This document shows, piece after piece, positions 1 through 7,899 of a DNA stretch of 64,000 nucleotides. Below the pieces are notes generated by a model. The model searched no databases. It was given only the letters and a program-made list of their open reading frames with translations, and was not told where the DNA came from. Made by a program: the position numbers and the translations under genes. Source of the DNA: Rhodanobacter sp. C05 (GTDB lineage Bacteria; Pseudomonadota; Gammaproteobacteria; Xanthomonadales; Rhodanobacteraceae); contig NZ_MUNQ01000010.1 of assembly GCF_002001165.1 (NCBI RefSeq), forward strand, positions 1 to 64,000. Direction: 5' to 3'. Position 1 is the stretch's first letter; every line of letters begins with the position of its first letter.

Positions 1-31
1 TTGCCATGCAAGAGTAGGTCACCGCCAGGGG
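1..31 (+). rRNA. rrf: 5S ribosomal RNA, 3' end only (partial)
   Basis: The first bases read CCATGCAAGAGTAGGTCACC followed by GCCAGGG. This matches the conserved 3' strand of gammaproteobacterial 5S rRNA (the E. coli equivalent has CCATGCGAGAGTAGG and ends in GCCAGGC). The remainder of the gene and presumably the rest of an rrn operon lie upstream of the window. A terminator hairpin follows at once, as expected for the end of an rRNA operon. The exact 3' end is an estimate. Confidence 0.8.
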
Positions 32-40
32 CTTTATCCC

Positions 41-78
41 CAAACCCTCGTAGCTCACGCTACGGGGGTTTGTTCTTT
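41..78 (+). terminator. Intrinsic terminator after 5S rRNA
   Basis: AAACCC and CGTAG (42-53) pair with CTACG and GGGTTT (60-71) across a short loop, with one unpaired base on each side. The stem is followed by a T-rich stretch. It lies directly after the 5S 3' end. Confidence 0.75.
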
Positions 79-103
79 TAGGCGCCTCGGCGCCTCCCGC
101 AAC

Positions 104-127
104 AGGTCACCGCCAGGGGCTTTATCC
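104..127 (+). repeat. Second copy of the 5S rRNA 3' tail (24 bp direct repeat of 16-39)
   Basis: The 24 bases starting AGGTCACCGCCAGGGGCTTT at 104 are identical to positions 16-39, with a period of 88 bp. The copy contains only the last bases of 5S rRNA plus the first bases of the spacer, so it is a duplicated tail and not a second 5S gene. Confidence 0.85.
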
Positions 128-130
128 TGA

Positions 131-163
131 ACAACCCTCACCGGAAACGGGGGGGGTTTCTTT
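131..163 (+). terminator. Second terminator hairpin, after the duplicated 5S tail
   Basis: Bases 133-143 pair with 148-158, with one mismatch and one G-T pair, around a GAAA tetraloop. A T-rich segment (TTTCTTT) follows. Together with the hairpin at 41-78 it forms a tandem terminator at the end of the rRNA operon. Confidence 0.65.
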
Positions 164-243
164 GCCTCGTCTTGCTGGGGCGAGCGCAGATATCGACTCG
201 AAACGGGGCGCGAGTAATGGCGTCAGCCATGGACGGATCCCCT

Positions 244-975
244 ATGATGAGCGACTCACCTAGACTCAGGCAGTCGCTGAGGGAGCGCGCTTTGTTTGTT
301 CACGTCGAAACACGCCGCCGCCCTCGCTGGCACTGGGCTACTTTGTTGGTAGTCACCCTCTGTGTCGTGTGTTTTGTCGCGTTGGCATTGACTCCGTCGC
401 CAAGGCGGATTTCGTTCCTATTGGAATGGGGTACCGTGCCGGCGAACATCTTCGATCCGCACGAAGCACTGTTGCCGCAGCTGAGCGATCCTGCGTTGCT
501 GCGGCTCTTTACCGCCTTGTTCATCCATGTGACTTGGCTGCATCTGCTGAGCAACCTGCTGTTTCTGGCGATCTTTGGGCTGCCGGGTGAACGCACACTT
601 GGTTCGCTGCGGTTTCTGTTGCTGTTCGTGCTCGGCGGCATCGTGGCGAACCTGATCGGAGCCTTGTCATTGGCAGGCGTACGGCTGCCGATCATCGGCT
701 GCAGCGGCGCAGTGTCGGCGGTGGTGGGCACCTATGTAGCGCTATTTCCACGCGCCAAGCTGGGCCTGGTGTTGCCGCTGGGACTCTATCTGGAATTCGT
801 GCGGGTGCCGGCTTTTCTGCTGATCGGTATCTGGGTGCTGCTGCAATTGCTGTTCAGCTATGCCGGACCGAGCTATGGCGCCTACGTCTGGTGGGCGCAT
901 ATCGGAGGCTTTCTGTTCGGTGTGGTCTTTGCGCTGTTCTCACGCGATGCGATCGCCCGACGATTGCGCGGTTGA
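244..975 (+). CDS. Rhomboid family intramembrane serine protease
   Basis: The protein is polytopic, with about six hydrophobic segments. It carries the rhomboid active-site motif GCSGAVSAVVG, where the Ser of GxSG is the nucleophile, and a late-helix His in AHIGGFLFG that completes the Ser-His dyad. Rhomboids cleave transmembrane helices within the inner membrane; the substrate here cannot be read from sequence. The reading frame is open from a TTG at 172, but the N-terminal residues before MMSDSPRLRQ look non-coding, so I place the start at the ATG pair at 244/247. An ATG at 217 is also possible. It is a single gene, convergent with the minus-strand amidotransferase downstream. Confidence 0.85.
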   Translation: MMSDSPRLRQSLRERALFVHVETRRRPRWHWATLLVVTLCVVCFVALALTPSPRRISFLLEWGTVPANIFDPHEALLPQLSDPALLRLFTALFIHVTWLHLLSNLLFLAIFGLPGERTLGSLRFLLLFVLGGIVANLIGALSLAGVRLPIIGCSGAVSAVVGTYVALFPRAKLGLVLPLGLYLEFVRVPAFLLIGIWVLLQLLFSYAGPSYGAYVWWAHIGGFLFGVVFALFSRDAIARRLRG

Positions 976-986
976 GCGGGACGGCT

Positions 987-1715
987 TCACACCGAGGCCG
1001 GGATCCATTCGTGCAGGCGGGCAAACTGCCGCAATAGCCGGCGAGCCACGGGTGTGGCAGCCACGCCGACAAAAGCCTGTCGCGGATCGGCGCCTTCTCG
1101 TTGCATGTCGACATGCTTGCGTCGGATATACGCCCGCATCACCTCGGCATTGAACTCCGGGTGGAATTGGGTGCTGATTGCGTGCGGTCCATGCCGGAGC
1201 AATTGATGCGGGTCGCGAGCGGAGCGGGCCAGCACAGAGGAGCTGCGTGGTAGTTCAAGCACACTCTGTTCGTGGGTGGTATGCGCGCGGAAGCTGGGTG
1301 GAAGAGTGCCGGCCAAGAGGTCGGTTGCAGCGGTATCGAGCAATTCGATCGGCTGGGTGCCGATTTCGCGGCCACCGGGCAGGTAATCGACACGTCCACC
1401 CAGCGCATGTGCCATCAACTGATGGCCGTAGCACACACCAAACAGCGGCAGTTCGGCATCCATTGCGTTGCGGATCCAGCCGGCAGTGCGTTCGCTCCAT
1501 GCCAGTCGTTCGGTGACCATCGCGGCCGAGCCGGTAATCATGGCGCCGGCAACCTTGTGCGGAGGTGGCAAGGTTTCGCCCGCGGCAACATCGACGATGC
1601 TGATCTGCCAGGACTGCAATTGCGCACCTAGCCGGAACCAATGGGGAAAATCGCCGTGTCGGCCACGGATGTTGTCCGGCGCGCGGCCGGTTCGAATGAT
1701 CAGTACGGGTTTCAT
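987..1715 (-). CDS. Class I glutamine amidotransferase (GMP synthase-like GATase domain)
   Basis: This 242-residue protein consists of one GATase1 domain. The nucleophile elbow is GVCYGHQ (Cys95) and the other two triad residues lie in FHPEF (His185, Glu187). Stand-alone proteins of this type resemble the N-terminal domain of GMP synthase and are usually annotated as glutamine amidotransferase or GMP synthase-like. Some members hydrolyse gamma-glutamyl compounds, and no synthase partner is encoded next to it. It lies 31 bp downstream of the GspE-like gene on the same strand and may be co-transcribed, without an obvious functional link. Substrate unknown. Confidence 0.85.
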   Translation of the reverse strand: MKPVLIIRTGRAPDNIRGRHGDFPHWFRLGAQLQSWQISIVDVAAGETLPPPHKVAGAMITGSAAMVTERLAWSERTAGWIRNAMDAELPLFGVCYGHQLMAHALGGRVDYLPGGREIGTQPIELLDTAATDLLAGTLPPSFRAHTTHEQSVLELPRSSSVLARSARDPHQLLRHGPHAISTQFHPEFNAEVMRAYIRRKHVDMQREGADPRQAFVGVAATPVARRLLRQFARLHEWIPASV

Positions 1716-1746
1716 GCAGAAAGGAGTTGGAGAAGAGTGGACGTCT

Positions 1747-3567
1747 TTACGGCTGCGTGTCGTCGAAGACCTCGATCGGCGGCAGCACGGTGAGGATCTC
1801 CTGCACGGTGGTCAGCCCGGCGGCCACCTGGTCGGCGGCGGAGATACGCAATGGGCGCATGCCTTCGGACAGCGCGGCCTGACCGAAGTTGCCCAGGTCG
1901 AGTTCGGCCGAGATCAGGCTGCGCAGTCGTGGCGAGAGCTTCATCATCTCGTAGATGCCGGTACGACCCATGAAACCGGTATTGCGACATTCCAGGCAGC
2001 CGACCGGTGCAAATACCTTGGCAGGAACGGGTATTGACCAGCCATGAGTGAGCACGCCCCATGTCTGCGGATCCTGCACGGCCGCCTGCTTGCAGTGGGG
2101 GCACAGGGTGCGTACCAGCCGCTGCGCGACCACTCCGGTCAGAGTGGACTGGATCAGATAATGCGGCACACCCAGATCTAGCAGGCGGGTGACTGCGCTG
2201 GGTGCATCGTTGGTATGCAGAGTGGACAACACCAGATGGCCGGTCAGCGAAGCCTGCACGGCCATCTGTGCGGTTTCCAGATCGCGGATCTCGCCGACCA
2301 TGATGATGTCCGGGTCCTGTCGCAGCAAAGTGCGCACACCCGCGGCAAAATCCAGATCGATTGCCGCATGCACCTGCATCTGGTTGAATTCCGGCGAGAC
2401 CATCTCGATCGGATCTTCCACCGTGCATACGTTGAGTGCCGGCGTGGCCAGATGTCTCAGGGTGGAATACAGCGTGGTGGTCTTGCCCGAGCCGGTTGGG
2501 CCGGTGACCAGCACGATGCCATGGGGGCGTTCCACCATGGTGCGCCAGTTGGCAACTTCGCTAGGCGAGAAACCGAGCTGGGCAAAGTCTTTCACCACCA
2601 GATCAGGATCGAAGATGCGCATCACCACCTTCTCGCCGAAGGCGGTCGGCATGTTGGAGATGCGCAACTCCACTTCGCGGCCGCCGGATGAGCGCGTCTT
2701 GATACGGCCATCCTGTGGCCGGCGTTTCTCGGCCACGTCCATGCGTGCGAGAATCTTGATGCGTGCGGTCACTGCGGTCATCACTGGCGACGGCAGCTCG
2801 AACACCTTGTGCATGATGCCGTCGATGCGGAAGCGGATGTGCCCGGTTTCGCGGCGCGGCTCGAGGTGGATGTCCGAGGCGCGTTGTTCGAACGCGTACT
2901 GCAGCAGCCAGTCGACGATGTGTACCACGTGCCGGTCGTCGGCACCGATCTCGCCGCTCTTGCCCAGCTCGACCAGCTGCTCGAAATTGAGGATTGCCGA
3001 AGCGTTGTTGTCGTTGGCCTTGGCATCCCTGGCCAGCTGGATCGAGCGCTGGACGCCGTAGAATTCCTGCAGATAACGGTTGATGTCGATCGGGCTGGAT
3101 ACCACGCGCCGAACGTCACGCCGCAGCATCTGTGCCAGATCGCCGGCCCAGCCAGCATCGAACGGCTCGCAGGTGGCAAACGTCACCTCGCCGGTGGCGA
3201 CCGCCACCGGCAGGATGCGGTGGCGTTGCGCATAGGCATGGCTCACCACCTGGGTTACCGAGGCGACGTTGATCTTCATCGGATCGATTTTCAGGTACGG
3301 CAGGCCGGCGTGATTGGCCAGCCATTCGGTCAGCGCTTCCAGTTTCAGCGGCCGTCCCGGCTCGCGTTGATTCGCCAGCTTGGCGTTGGCGATCAGCACC
3401 AGCGGGTGCAATTCCACGGTGCTGCGTCCGGCGCGTGCGCCCATGCGCACCTGCTTGGCATCGTCGGCCAACAGATAACCGTCGACCACCAGAGCAGCAA
3501 GCAGATCGTCCAGCTCCAGCCGACCGCGGCGGCCAAGCAGAGATGCGATTTGCGGTGATGCGGCCAT
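1747..3567 (-). CDS. GspE/PilB-family secretion ATPase
   Basis: The 606-residue protein has the architecture of type II secretion / type IV pilus assembly ATPases: an N-terminal T2SSE-N-like region (about 1-170), an Asp-box region, Walker A GPTGSGKT (356-363), a Walker B-like IIMVGE (421-426), a His-box HLVLSTLHTND (444-454), and a tetracysteine zinc site formed by C489/C492 and C524/C527. Such ATPases power pseudopilus or pilus assembly at the inner membrane. No gsp or pil genes are nearby, so it is an orphan; an ATPase of this type beside glyQS is, from memory, also seen in other Xanthomonadales. It could be GspE, PilB or a third paralogue. It is divergent from glyQ with about 97 bp between the starts. 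Confidence 0.88.
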   Translation of the reverse strand: MAASPQIASLLGRRGRLELDDLLAALVVDGYLLADDAKQVRMGARAGRSTVELHPLVLIANAKLANQREPGRPLKLEALTEWLANHAGLPYLKIDPMKINVASVTQVVSHAYAQRHRILPVAVATGEVTFATCEPFDAGWAGDLAQMLRRDVRRVVSSPIDINRYLQEFYGVQRSIQLARDAKANDNNASAILNFEQLVELGKSGEIGADDRHVVHIVDWLLQYAFEQRASDIHLEPRRETGHIRFRIDGIMHKVFELPSPVMTAVTARIKILARMDVAEKRRPQDGRIKTRSSGGREVELRISNMPTAFGEKVVMRIFDPDLVVKDFAQLGFSPSEVANWRTMVERPHGIVLVTGPTGSGKTTTLYSTLRHLATPALNVCTVEDPIEMVSPEFNQMQVHAAIDLDFAAGVRTLLRQDPDIIMVGEIRDLETAQMAVQASLTGHLVLSTLHTNDAPSAVTRLLDLGVPHYLIQSTLTGVVAQRLVRTLCPHCKQAAVQDPQTWGVLTHGWSIPVPAKVFAPVGCLECRNTGFMGRTGIYEMMKLSPRLRSLISAELDLGNFGQAALSEGMRPLRISAADQVAAGLTTVQEILTVLPPIEVFDDTQP

Positions 3568-3664
3568 CCTGATGTAACCCCCGTGGTGCTTTTGCCGGCC
3601 GGAGCCCAGTGGGAAAGCAAGCTGCCGCTATACTAACGCGCTTTACCCACGGTCACGGAAAGCC

Positions 3665-4576
3665 ATGTCCGCGCGCACCTTCCAGGATGTGATCCAGACC
3701 CTCAACCGCTACTGGGCGGCGCAGGGTTGTGTGTTGCTGCAGCCACTCGATATTGAGGTCGGCGCCGGCACGTTCCACCCCGCCACCTTCCTGCGTGCAC
3801 TCGGTCCCGAGCCGTGGGCGGCGGCCTATGTGCAGCCCTCGCGTCGTCCCACTGACGGCCGCTATGGCGAGAACCCGAACCGCCTGCAGCATTACTACCA
3901 ATACCAAGTGGTGATGAAGCCGAACCCGGAGAACATCCTCGATCTGTACATCGGTTCGCTGAAGGAACTCGGTCTCGACCCGCTGGTGCACGACCTGCGC
4001 TTCGTCGAGGACAACTGGGAGTCGCCCACGCTGGGCGCCTGGGGTCTCGGTTGGGAGGTCTGGTTGAATGGCATGGAAGTGACCCAGTTCACCTACTTCC
4101 AGCAGGCTGGTGGCCTGGAATGCCGTCCGGTGACTGGCGAGATCACTTACGGTCTGGAACGCTTGGCGATGTATCTGCAGAACGTGGACAACGTCTACGA
4201 CCTGGTCTGGACCGACGGCCCGCGCGGCACGGTGACTTATGGTGATGTGTTCCACCAGAACGAGGTGGAGCAGAGCACTTACAATTTCGAGCACGCGAAT
4301 GTGCCGGAGTTGCTGCGCTGGTTCGATGTCTGCGAGACGACCGCCAACCAGCTGATTGCCGCGAATCTGCCGTTGCCGGCTTACGAGCAGGTGATGAAGG
4401 CCAGCCACACGTTCAACTTGCTCGATGCACGCCGCGCGATCAGCGTCACCGAACGACAGCGCTACATCCTGCGCGTGCGCACGCTGTCACGCAGCGTCGC
4501 CGAAACCTACGTGGCACAACGGGAGAAACTCGGTTTCCCGGGCCTCAAGCAAGTGAAGGAGCCGGCTCATGGCTGA
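3665..4576 (+). CDS. glyQ: Glycyl-tRNA synthetase alpha subunit
   Basis: GlyQ forms the alpha2beta2 glycyl-tRNA synthetase with GlyS and holds the catalytic class II domain that activates glycine. The N-terminus ([18 protein letters not shown]), the [20 protein letters not shown] block and the 303-residue length match the family. The stop codon lies inside the start of glyS (8 nt overlap), so the two subunits are translationally coupled, which suits a fixed stoichiometry. A possible -10 element TATACT sits at 3629-3634 upstream, without a convincing -35. Confidence 0.97.
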   Translation: MSARTFQDVIQTLNRYWAAQGCVLLQPLDIEVGAGTFHPATFLRALGPEPWAAAYVQPSRRPTDGRYGENPNRLQHYYQYQVVMKPNPENILDLYIGSLKELGLDPLVHDLRFVEDNWESPTLGAWGLGWEVWLNGMEVTQFTYFQQAGGLECRPVTGEITYGLERLAMYLQNVDNVYDLVWTDGPRGTVTYGDVFHQNEVEQSTYNFEHANVPELLRWFDVCETTANQLIAANLPLPAYEQVMKASHTFNLLDARRAISVTERQRYILRVRTLSRSVAETYVAQREKLGFPGLKQVKEPAHG

Positions 4577-6716
4577 GCACAAGCCGCTATTGATCGAACT
4601 GGGCACCGAGGAACTGCCACCCAAGGCACTGGATGAACTTGCCGCTGCATTTTTGCGCGGCATCTGCGATGGGTTGAGCAAACGCGGCATCGACGCCGCG
4701 CTTGATCAGGCGAAAGCGTATTGCACACCACGCCGTCTGGCCGTGCATGTTCCCGCGGTCGTACAAGCGCAACCGGAGCAAACGATCGAACGGCGTGGCC
4801 CGGCTGTAAGCGCCGCGCTGGATGCCGAGGGTCAACCGTCCAAGGCGCTGCTTGGCTTCGCGCAATCGTGTGGCACCGGTGTCGAGCAGTTGGAGAAGCT
4901 TGAGACCGACAAGGGTGCGTGGTTTGTGGCACGCGCCGTGAAGCCAGGCCAGCCGGTGGCCGCCTTGCTGCCGGAAATCATCGACGAGGCGCTGAAGGGC
5001 TTGCCAATTCCGCGGCCGATGCGCTGGGCCGATCACGATTACAGCTTCGTACGTCCGGCCCACTGGCTGGTGATCCTGCATGGTGCCGAGATCGTCGATG
5101 GCGGTGTGCTGGGTCTGACAAGCGGTCGCAAATCGCGCGGCCACCGCTTCATGCATCCGCAACCGGTGCACGTGGCTGATGCGGACAGCTGGTTGGACGC
5201 GATGCGCGCTTCCAATGTACTGGCCGATCCGCAGGAGCGGCGCGAGCGCATCCGTGCACAGGTCGAACAGGTCGCTGAGCAGACCGGTGGTTTGCCACGA
5301 CTGGATGCTGCCTTGCTGGATGAACTGGCCAATCTCACCGAGTGGCCTGCTGCAATCGCCTGCACGTTCGAGCGCGAGTTCCTTGGCGTGCCGCCCGAAG
5401 CGCTGGTGACCACCATGGTGGCGAACCAGAAGTTCGTGCCGGTGTTCGATGTCGCGGGAAAACTCACCGAACATTTCATCGGCATCGCCAACATCGACAG
5501 CAAGGATCCGGCCGAGATCCGCAAGGGTTACGAACGGGTGATCCGGCCGCGCTTCGCCGATGCCAAGTTCTTCTGGGATGAGGATCTGAAGACACCGCTG
5601 GCCAGCTATCAGGAACAACTGAAGAGCGTCACCTATCAGCAGGCGCTCGGCAGTCTGTGGGACAAGAGCGTGCGCGTTGCCGAACTGGCACGCGTGATTG
5701 CCAATCGGGTTGGCGTCGATGCCGGTGCGGCTACACGCGCTGCGAGCTTGAGCAAGTGCGATCTGCTGACCCGCATGGTCGGCGAGTTTCCCGAGCTTCA
5801 AGGGGTGATGGGACGCTACTACGCACGTCATCACGGTGAGTCGGGCGAAGTAGCCGAGGCGCTGGACAGCTATTACCAGCCGCGCTACGCCGGTGATGCG
5901 ATCGCCGCTGGCAAGCTCGGCCAGGTACTGGCCGTGGCCGAGCGATTGGATACTTTGGCCGGCATCTTTGCGGTCGGCATGAAGCCGAGCGGCAACAAGG
6001 ATCCATTCGCGCTGCGCCGGGCTGCGCTCGGTCTGGCGCGCACACTGATCGAAGGCAGCCTGGAACTCGACTTGCGCGGCAGTTTCGTCGAGGCACTGGA
6101 ACTGCTGCCCGAAGGCGCGCTGTCTGCAGGCCTGAAACCCGGCAAGGACGGCAAGCCGCCGGTCCTGCATGCCGGCGAGCGGCGGACGATCCTGCTCGAC
6201 GAGCTGTACGACTTCGTGCTCGATCGCCTGCGCGGTTACTACGCCGAGCAGGGTTTCGAGAATGCGCAGTTCGAGGCGGTGCTGGCCGTGCAGCCGCGCA
6301 GCCTGGCCGACTTCGATCGACGCCTGCGCGCCGTGGCCGAGTTCGGTCGTCGTCCGGAAGCGGCCAGCCTGGCTGCGGCCAACAAGCGCGTCGCCAACAT
6401 CCTGCGCAAGCAGGCCGAGGAAGCGGGTGCGCCGGTGATCGGTCGTGTAGTCGATTCAACCTACTTCGAGGCAGATGCGGAGCGCGAACTGGCTGACGCT
6501 CTCAGTGCCGCGCAGCAGGAGACGGCCGGGGCACTTGCCGCGGGCGATTACACCGCCGTGCTTGCGCGGCTGTCGCAGTTGCAGGCGCCAGTGGATACGT
6601 TCTTCGACAGCGTGCTGGTGAATGCCGACGATCCGGCTGTACGCGCCAACCGGCTTGCCTTGCTCGGCCAGCTGAAGGCACAGTTCGGAGCGATCGCCGA
6701 TATCGCCTTGCTCTGA
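4569..6716 (+). CDS. glyS: Glycyl-tRNA synthetase beta subunit
   Basis: This 715-residue protein starts with [15 protein letters not shown], the diagnostic N-terminus of GlyS. The beta subunit binds tRNA-Gly and carries the HD-like and anticodon-binding domains (C-terminal part ending [25 protein letters not shown]). It overlaps glyQ by 8 nt and is followed by a strong terminator at 6728-6760, so glyQS is a two-gene operon. Confidence 0.97.
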   Translation: MAEHKPLLIELGTEELPPKALDELAAAFLRGICDGLSKRGIDAALDQAKAYCTPRRLAVHVPAVVQAQPEQTIERRGPAVSAALDAEGQPSKALLGFAQSCGTGVEQLEKLETDKGAWFVARAVKPGQPVAALLPEIIDEALKGLPIPRPMRWADHDYSFVRPAHWLVILHGAEIVDGGVLGLTSGRKSRGHRFMHPQPVHVADADSWLDAMRASNVLADPQERRERIRAQVEQVAEQTGGLPRLDAALLDELANLTEWPAAIACTFEREFLGVPPEALVTTMVANQKFVPVFDVAGKLTEHFIGIANIDSKDPAEIRKGYERVIRPRFADAKFFWDEDLKTPLASYQEQLKSVTYQQALGSLWDKSVRVAELARVIANRVGVDAGAATRAASLSKCDLLTRMVGEFPELQGVMGRYYARHHGESGEVAEALDSYYQPRYAGDAIAAGKLGQVLAVAERLDTLAGIFAVGMKPSGNKDPFALRRAALGLARTLIEGSLELDLRGSFVEALELLPEGALSAGLKPGKDGKPPVLHAGERRTILLDELYDFVLDRLRGYYAEQGFENAQFEAVLAVQPRSLADFDRRLRAVAEFGRRPEAASLAAANKRVANILRKQAEEAGAPVIGRVVDSTYFEADAERELADALSAAQQETAGALAAGDYTAVLARLSQLQAPVDTFFDSVLVNADDPAVRANRLALLGQLKAQFGAIADIALL

Positions 6717-6727
6717 GCAAGAGCCAC

Positions 6728-6760
6728 AAAAAAGCGGCAGCCATCGGGCCGCCGCTTTTT
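6728..6760 (+). terminator. Rho-independent terminator of glyQS
   Basis: AAAAAGCGGC (6729-6738) pairs with GCCGCTTTTT (6751-6760) around a 12-nt loop. The A/T-flanked symmetric stem could also stop the convergent HTH gene on the minus strand. Confidence 0.9.
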
Positions 6761-6783
6761 GAAGGAAGCTTTGGCGCGTGGAA

Positions 6784-7356
6784 TCAGACCGCGCTGCGAT
6801 CCTGGCGAATACGCTCGGCAAGCCGGTGGTTGAACGTCACCATGGCGAGCGGATCCACATGAGAGCCGCCAGGGCCAAGGATTTCGTAGAGCTGGGTCAG
6901 CAGGTCGGTGTTGTCCGACAAGGACAGCTGGCTACCGGCCAGACTCAGTTCCGACTGCAGGATGCGCATGGCGGTATTCAGACGTTGCGCATCGACACCC
7001 GAAGTCTCGGCATGTCCCGACTGATGATGAGACGCACCCAATCTGTTGCGTGGCCGATGGGAAGTCACACTTTCCGAACTGTACTGATCGTCCTGGGTAG
7101 GCACGTTCGGATCCATCTGCAGCGTGCCTTCGCCGGCGACCAGCCAAACCAGCGAAATGCCCAGTGTGCGAGCCAGCGTGACGCAGCGTGCCCGCGAGGG
7201 GTCGGTGTTGCCGTCACGCCAGCTACGGACCACACCTTCCGAAAATCCGCACATTCTGGCGATCTCGGTAGCGCTACCCACGCGCTGGATCAGCAGCTTT
7301 ATGCGATCCGAGAAGGTTCCAGCGGTTGAAGGAAGCGTGTTTTTTTGCGTGTTCAT
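6784..7356 (-). CDS. XRE/CI-repressor-like helix-turn-helix regulator
   Basis: The 190-residue protein has an N-terminal HTH of the phage repressor type (SATEIARMCGFSEGVVRSWR, about residues 27-46), followed by the typical LARTLGISLVWLVAGEG segment seen in CI/Mu-type repressors and host regulators derived from them. The C-terminal half is not an S24 peptidase and I recognise no ligand domain in it. No phage genes lie nearby, so it is a solitary regulator. The unusually AT-rich upstream region (7380-7510) holds repeated and palindromic motifs that could be its own operators. Target genes unknown. Confidence 0.8.
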   Translation of the reverse strand: MNTQKNTLPSTAGTFSDRIKLLIQRVGSATEIARMCGFSEGVVRSWRDGNTDPSRARCVTLARTLGISLVWLVAGEGTLQMDPNVPTQDDQYSSESVTSHRPRNRLGASHHQSGHAETSGVDAQRLNTAMRILQSELSLAGSQLSLSDNTDLLTQLYEILGPGGSHVDPLAMVTFNHRLAERIRQDRSAV

Positions 7357-7899
7357 CGGCGGTGGCCAAGGCGATGATGGGATTGAGGCTCGTATATCGT
7401 AATACTGAAAGCTGACGGAATTCTGAAGATTGAATAAAGTTGCGAAGTGTTACGTTCGTAAATTATCGGCAAAGTGCAATAACGTGCCGCTATATCGCAA
7501 TAAATTACGCAAACCCCAATGCCGGCATGAAAGCCCATGGCCAACCTGAATGCCGTACTTTGATGTGACCGACCCGCAAAAGTTTCACGCGCCGGCTTGC
7601 CTCAGATCAGGTGATGCGGATCGTTTTCAGCCGAGTACGGACATGTAAGTTGCCCCGCCCGGCAGTTCATTGGCCCGGTCACTCATTGGAAGATGTTGAT
7701 TTCCACCACAACCTGGCCGTGGCTGACCACGATCGAGTGTTACCGAGTCACTCCGGCACCAGTGTCAGGTCGGAGTGCAAGTCGGTTCTTCTTCGGGCGG
7801 CGCGCAGCATGCGTTGTGCGCAGAACTTTCCCATGCCAATAATCCGCCGACGAGAAGGCCCGGTGGGCTGACCCGGATCTTCCTTCACAAGGGAAATGC
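7357..7899. other. 543-bp divergent intergenic region with AT-rich core
   Basis: No credible gene is present. The 7380-7510 segment is distinctly AT-rich compared with the window and holds a direct repeat TATATCGyAATA (7393-7404 and 7491-7502) and an inverted repeat TTACG-TT-CGTAA (7450-7461). The remaining part to 7899 is of normal composition; I see nothing further in it apart from a purine-rich ribosome-binding site (AAGGGAAATGC region) before the downstream ATG. Confidence 0.6.
7393..7502. promoter_or_regulatory. Candidate operator array upstream of the HTH regulator
   Basis: Two 12-bp direct repeats differing at one base (TATATCGTAATA at 7393-7404, TATATCGCAATA at 7491-7502) flank a 12-bp dyad TTACGTTCGTAA (7450-7461). 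The position 37-146 bp upstream of the repressor-like gene fits autoregulation. This is inference from pattern only. Confidence 0.35.

Noticed and set aside
16..127. Possible CRISPR-like spaced repeat
   Set aside because: There are only two copies, and they are the tail of 5S rRNA. No array is present here or elsewhere in the window.
6784..7356. Prophage remnant suggested by the CI-like repressor
   Set aside because: No integrase, structural gene, lysis gene or attachment-site repeat lies around it, so a solitary host regulator is more likely.
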